In this document: positions 5,862 to 5,998 of the stretch, in pieces
Position numbering within the stretch: the stretch's first letter is position 1
How the letters are laid out: each line of letters begins with the position of its first letter
Assembly: GCA_000496215.1 (NCBI GenBank)
Contig: KI543197.1
Span: forward strand, 93,098-99,095
Source: an uncultured archaeon A07HN63
GTDB lineage: Archaea; Halobacteriota; Halobacteria; Halobacteriales; Haloferacaceae
Direction: 5' to 3'
Length of the DNA stretch: 5,998 nt
Notes under the pieces: model-generated
Databases searched by the model: none
What the model was told of the DNA's origin: nothing
What the model saw: only the letters and a program-made list of their open reading frames with translations
Program-made: the position numbers and the translations under genes

Positions 5862-5998
5862 ATGGGCTATCTGTGTCCGGTCTGTGAGGAACCGTTCGGC
5901 GGCGGTGAGCCACTGGCCAACCACCTCGCCGTCACGGCGATCCTCCACGGCGGCGACCACGAGGCGTGGCTCGACGAGACGGTCGTCGACTGGGACGC
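5862..5998 (+). CDS. Small putative zinc-binding haloarchaeal protein (DUF5810-like), 5' part
   Basis: The first 45 codons of a gene that leaves the window at its right edge. The N-terminus, MGYLCPVCEEPF, carries a CxxC knuckle (Cys5, Cys8), followed by ANHLAVTAILHGGDHEAWLDE with His21, His29 and His33, so a C2H2-like zinc site is plausible. The pattern (CPVC, then NHLA-T-LHG-DHE-WLDE) resembles the haloarchaeal proteins I know as DUF5810 domain-containing; this match is from memory and unverified. The ATG at 5862 is the first start after a T6 tract about 25 nt upstream, consistent with a leaderless mRNA. It lies 93 bp after rimI on the same strand, too far to assume an operon. The function is unknown. 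Confidence 0.7.
   Translation, partial: MGYLCPVCEEPFGGGEPLANHLAVTAILHGGDHEAWLDETVVDWD

Noticed and set aside
1..5998. CRISPR array, tRNA/rRNA genes, phage or defence genes
   Set aside because: No regularly spaced repeats, no tRNA-like cloverleaf or rRNA sequence that I could recognise, and no mobile-element or defence protein motifs.

Overview
This window comes from the chromosome of a halophilic archaeon (class Halobacteria). The proteins are strongly acidic, with many Asp and Glu and few Lys. The core-gene part has about 62-67% GC in sampled blocks. Several genes have TATA-like boxes about 30 nt before the start codon, as expected for leaderless haloarchaeal mRNAs. The gene content (archaellin, dCTP deaminase/dUTPase-family protein, single-chain aconitase, photolyase, RimI-type acetyltransferase, CxxC 'DUF5810-like' protein) is typical of the group. 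I cannot name a genus.

Layout. (1) 1-561, minus: the N-terminal part of an archaellin with a clear class III signal sequence. It runs off the left edge and is probably frameshifted near 70-88. (2) 562-924: a 363-bp, AT-richer stretch with no gene I can support; it holds the archaellin promoter/leader and a short 11-bp direct repeat. (3) 925-1389, minus: a dUTPase/dCTP deaminase-family enzyme. (4) 1390-1552: a divergent promoter region with a TATA-like box and a 6-bp inverted repeat just before aconitase. (5) 1553-3532, plus: a complete aconitase. (6) 3560-5133, minus: a photolyase/cryptochrome-family protein, convergent with aconitase, whose last ~39 codons are displaced by an apparent one-base deletion near 3679. 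(7) 5134-5270: a divergent promoter region with a tandem imperfect repeat and a nested palindrome. (8) 5271-5768, plus: a RimI-type N-acetyltransferase. (9) 5862-5998, plus: the start of a small putative zinc-binding protein that runs off the right edge.

The genes do not form one pathway or operon. Strand changes separate nearly all of them, so most are probably transcribed singly: a motility structural gene, nucleotide-pool sanitation, a TCA-cycle enzyme, light-dependent DNA repair and protein N-terminal acetylation. GC falls from about 65% to about 50% (23% in the archaellin promoter) to the left of ~920. This suggests that the archaellin side is a more variable segment next to core genome.

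I see no convincing new multi-gene system. The points most worth checking are the two apparent frameshifts (archaellin, photolyase), the photolyase's non-canonical electron-transfer and substrate-site residues, the mixed dUTPase/dCTP-deaminase signature, and the structured repeats between the photolyase and rimI genes.
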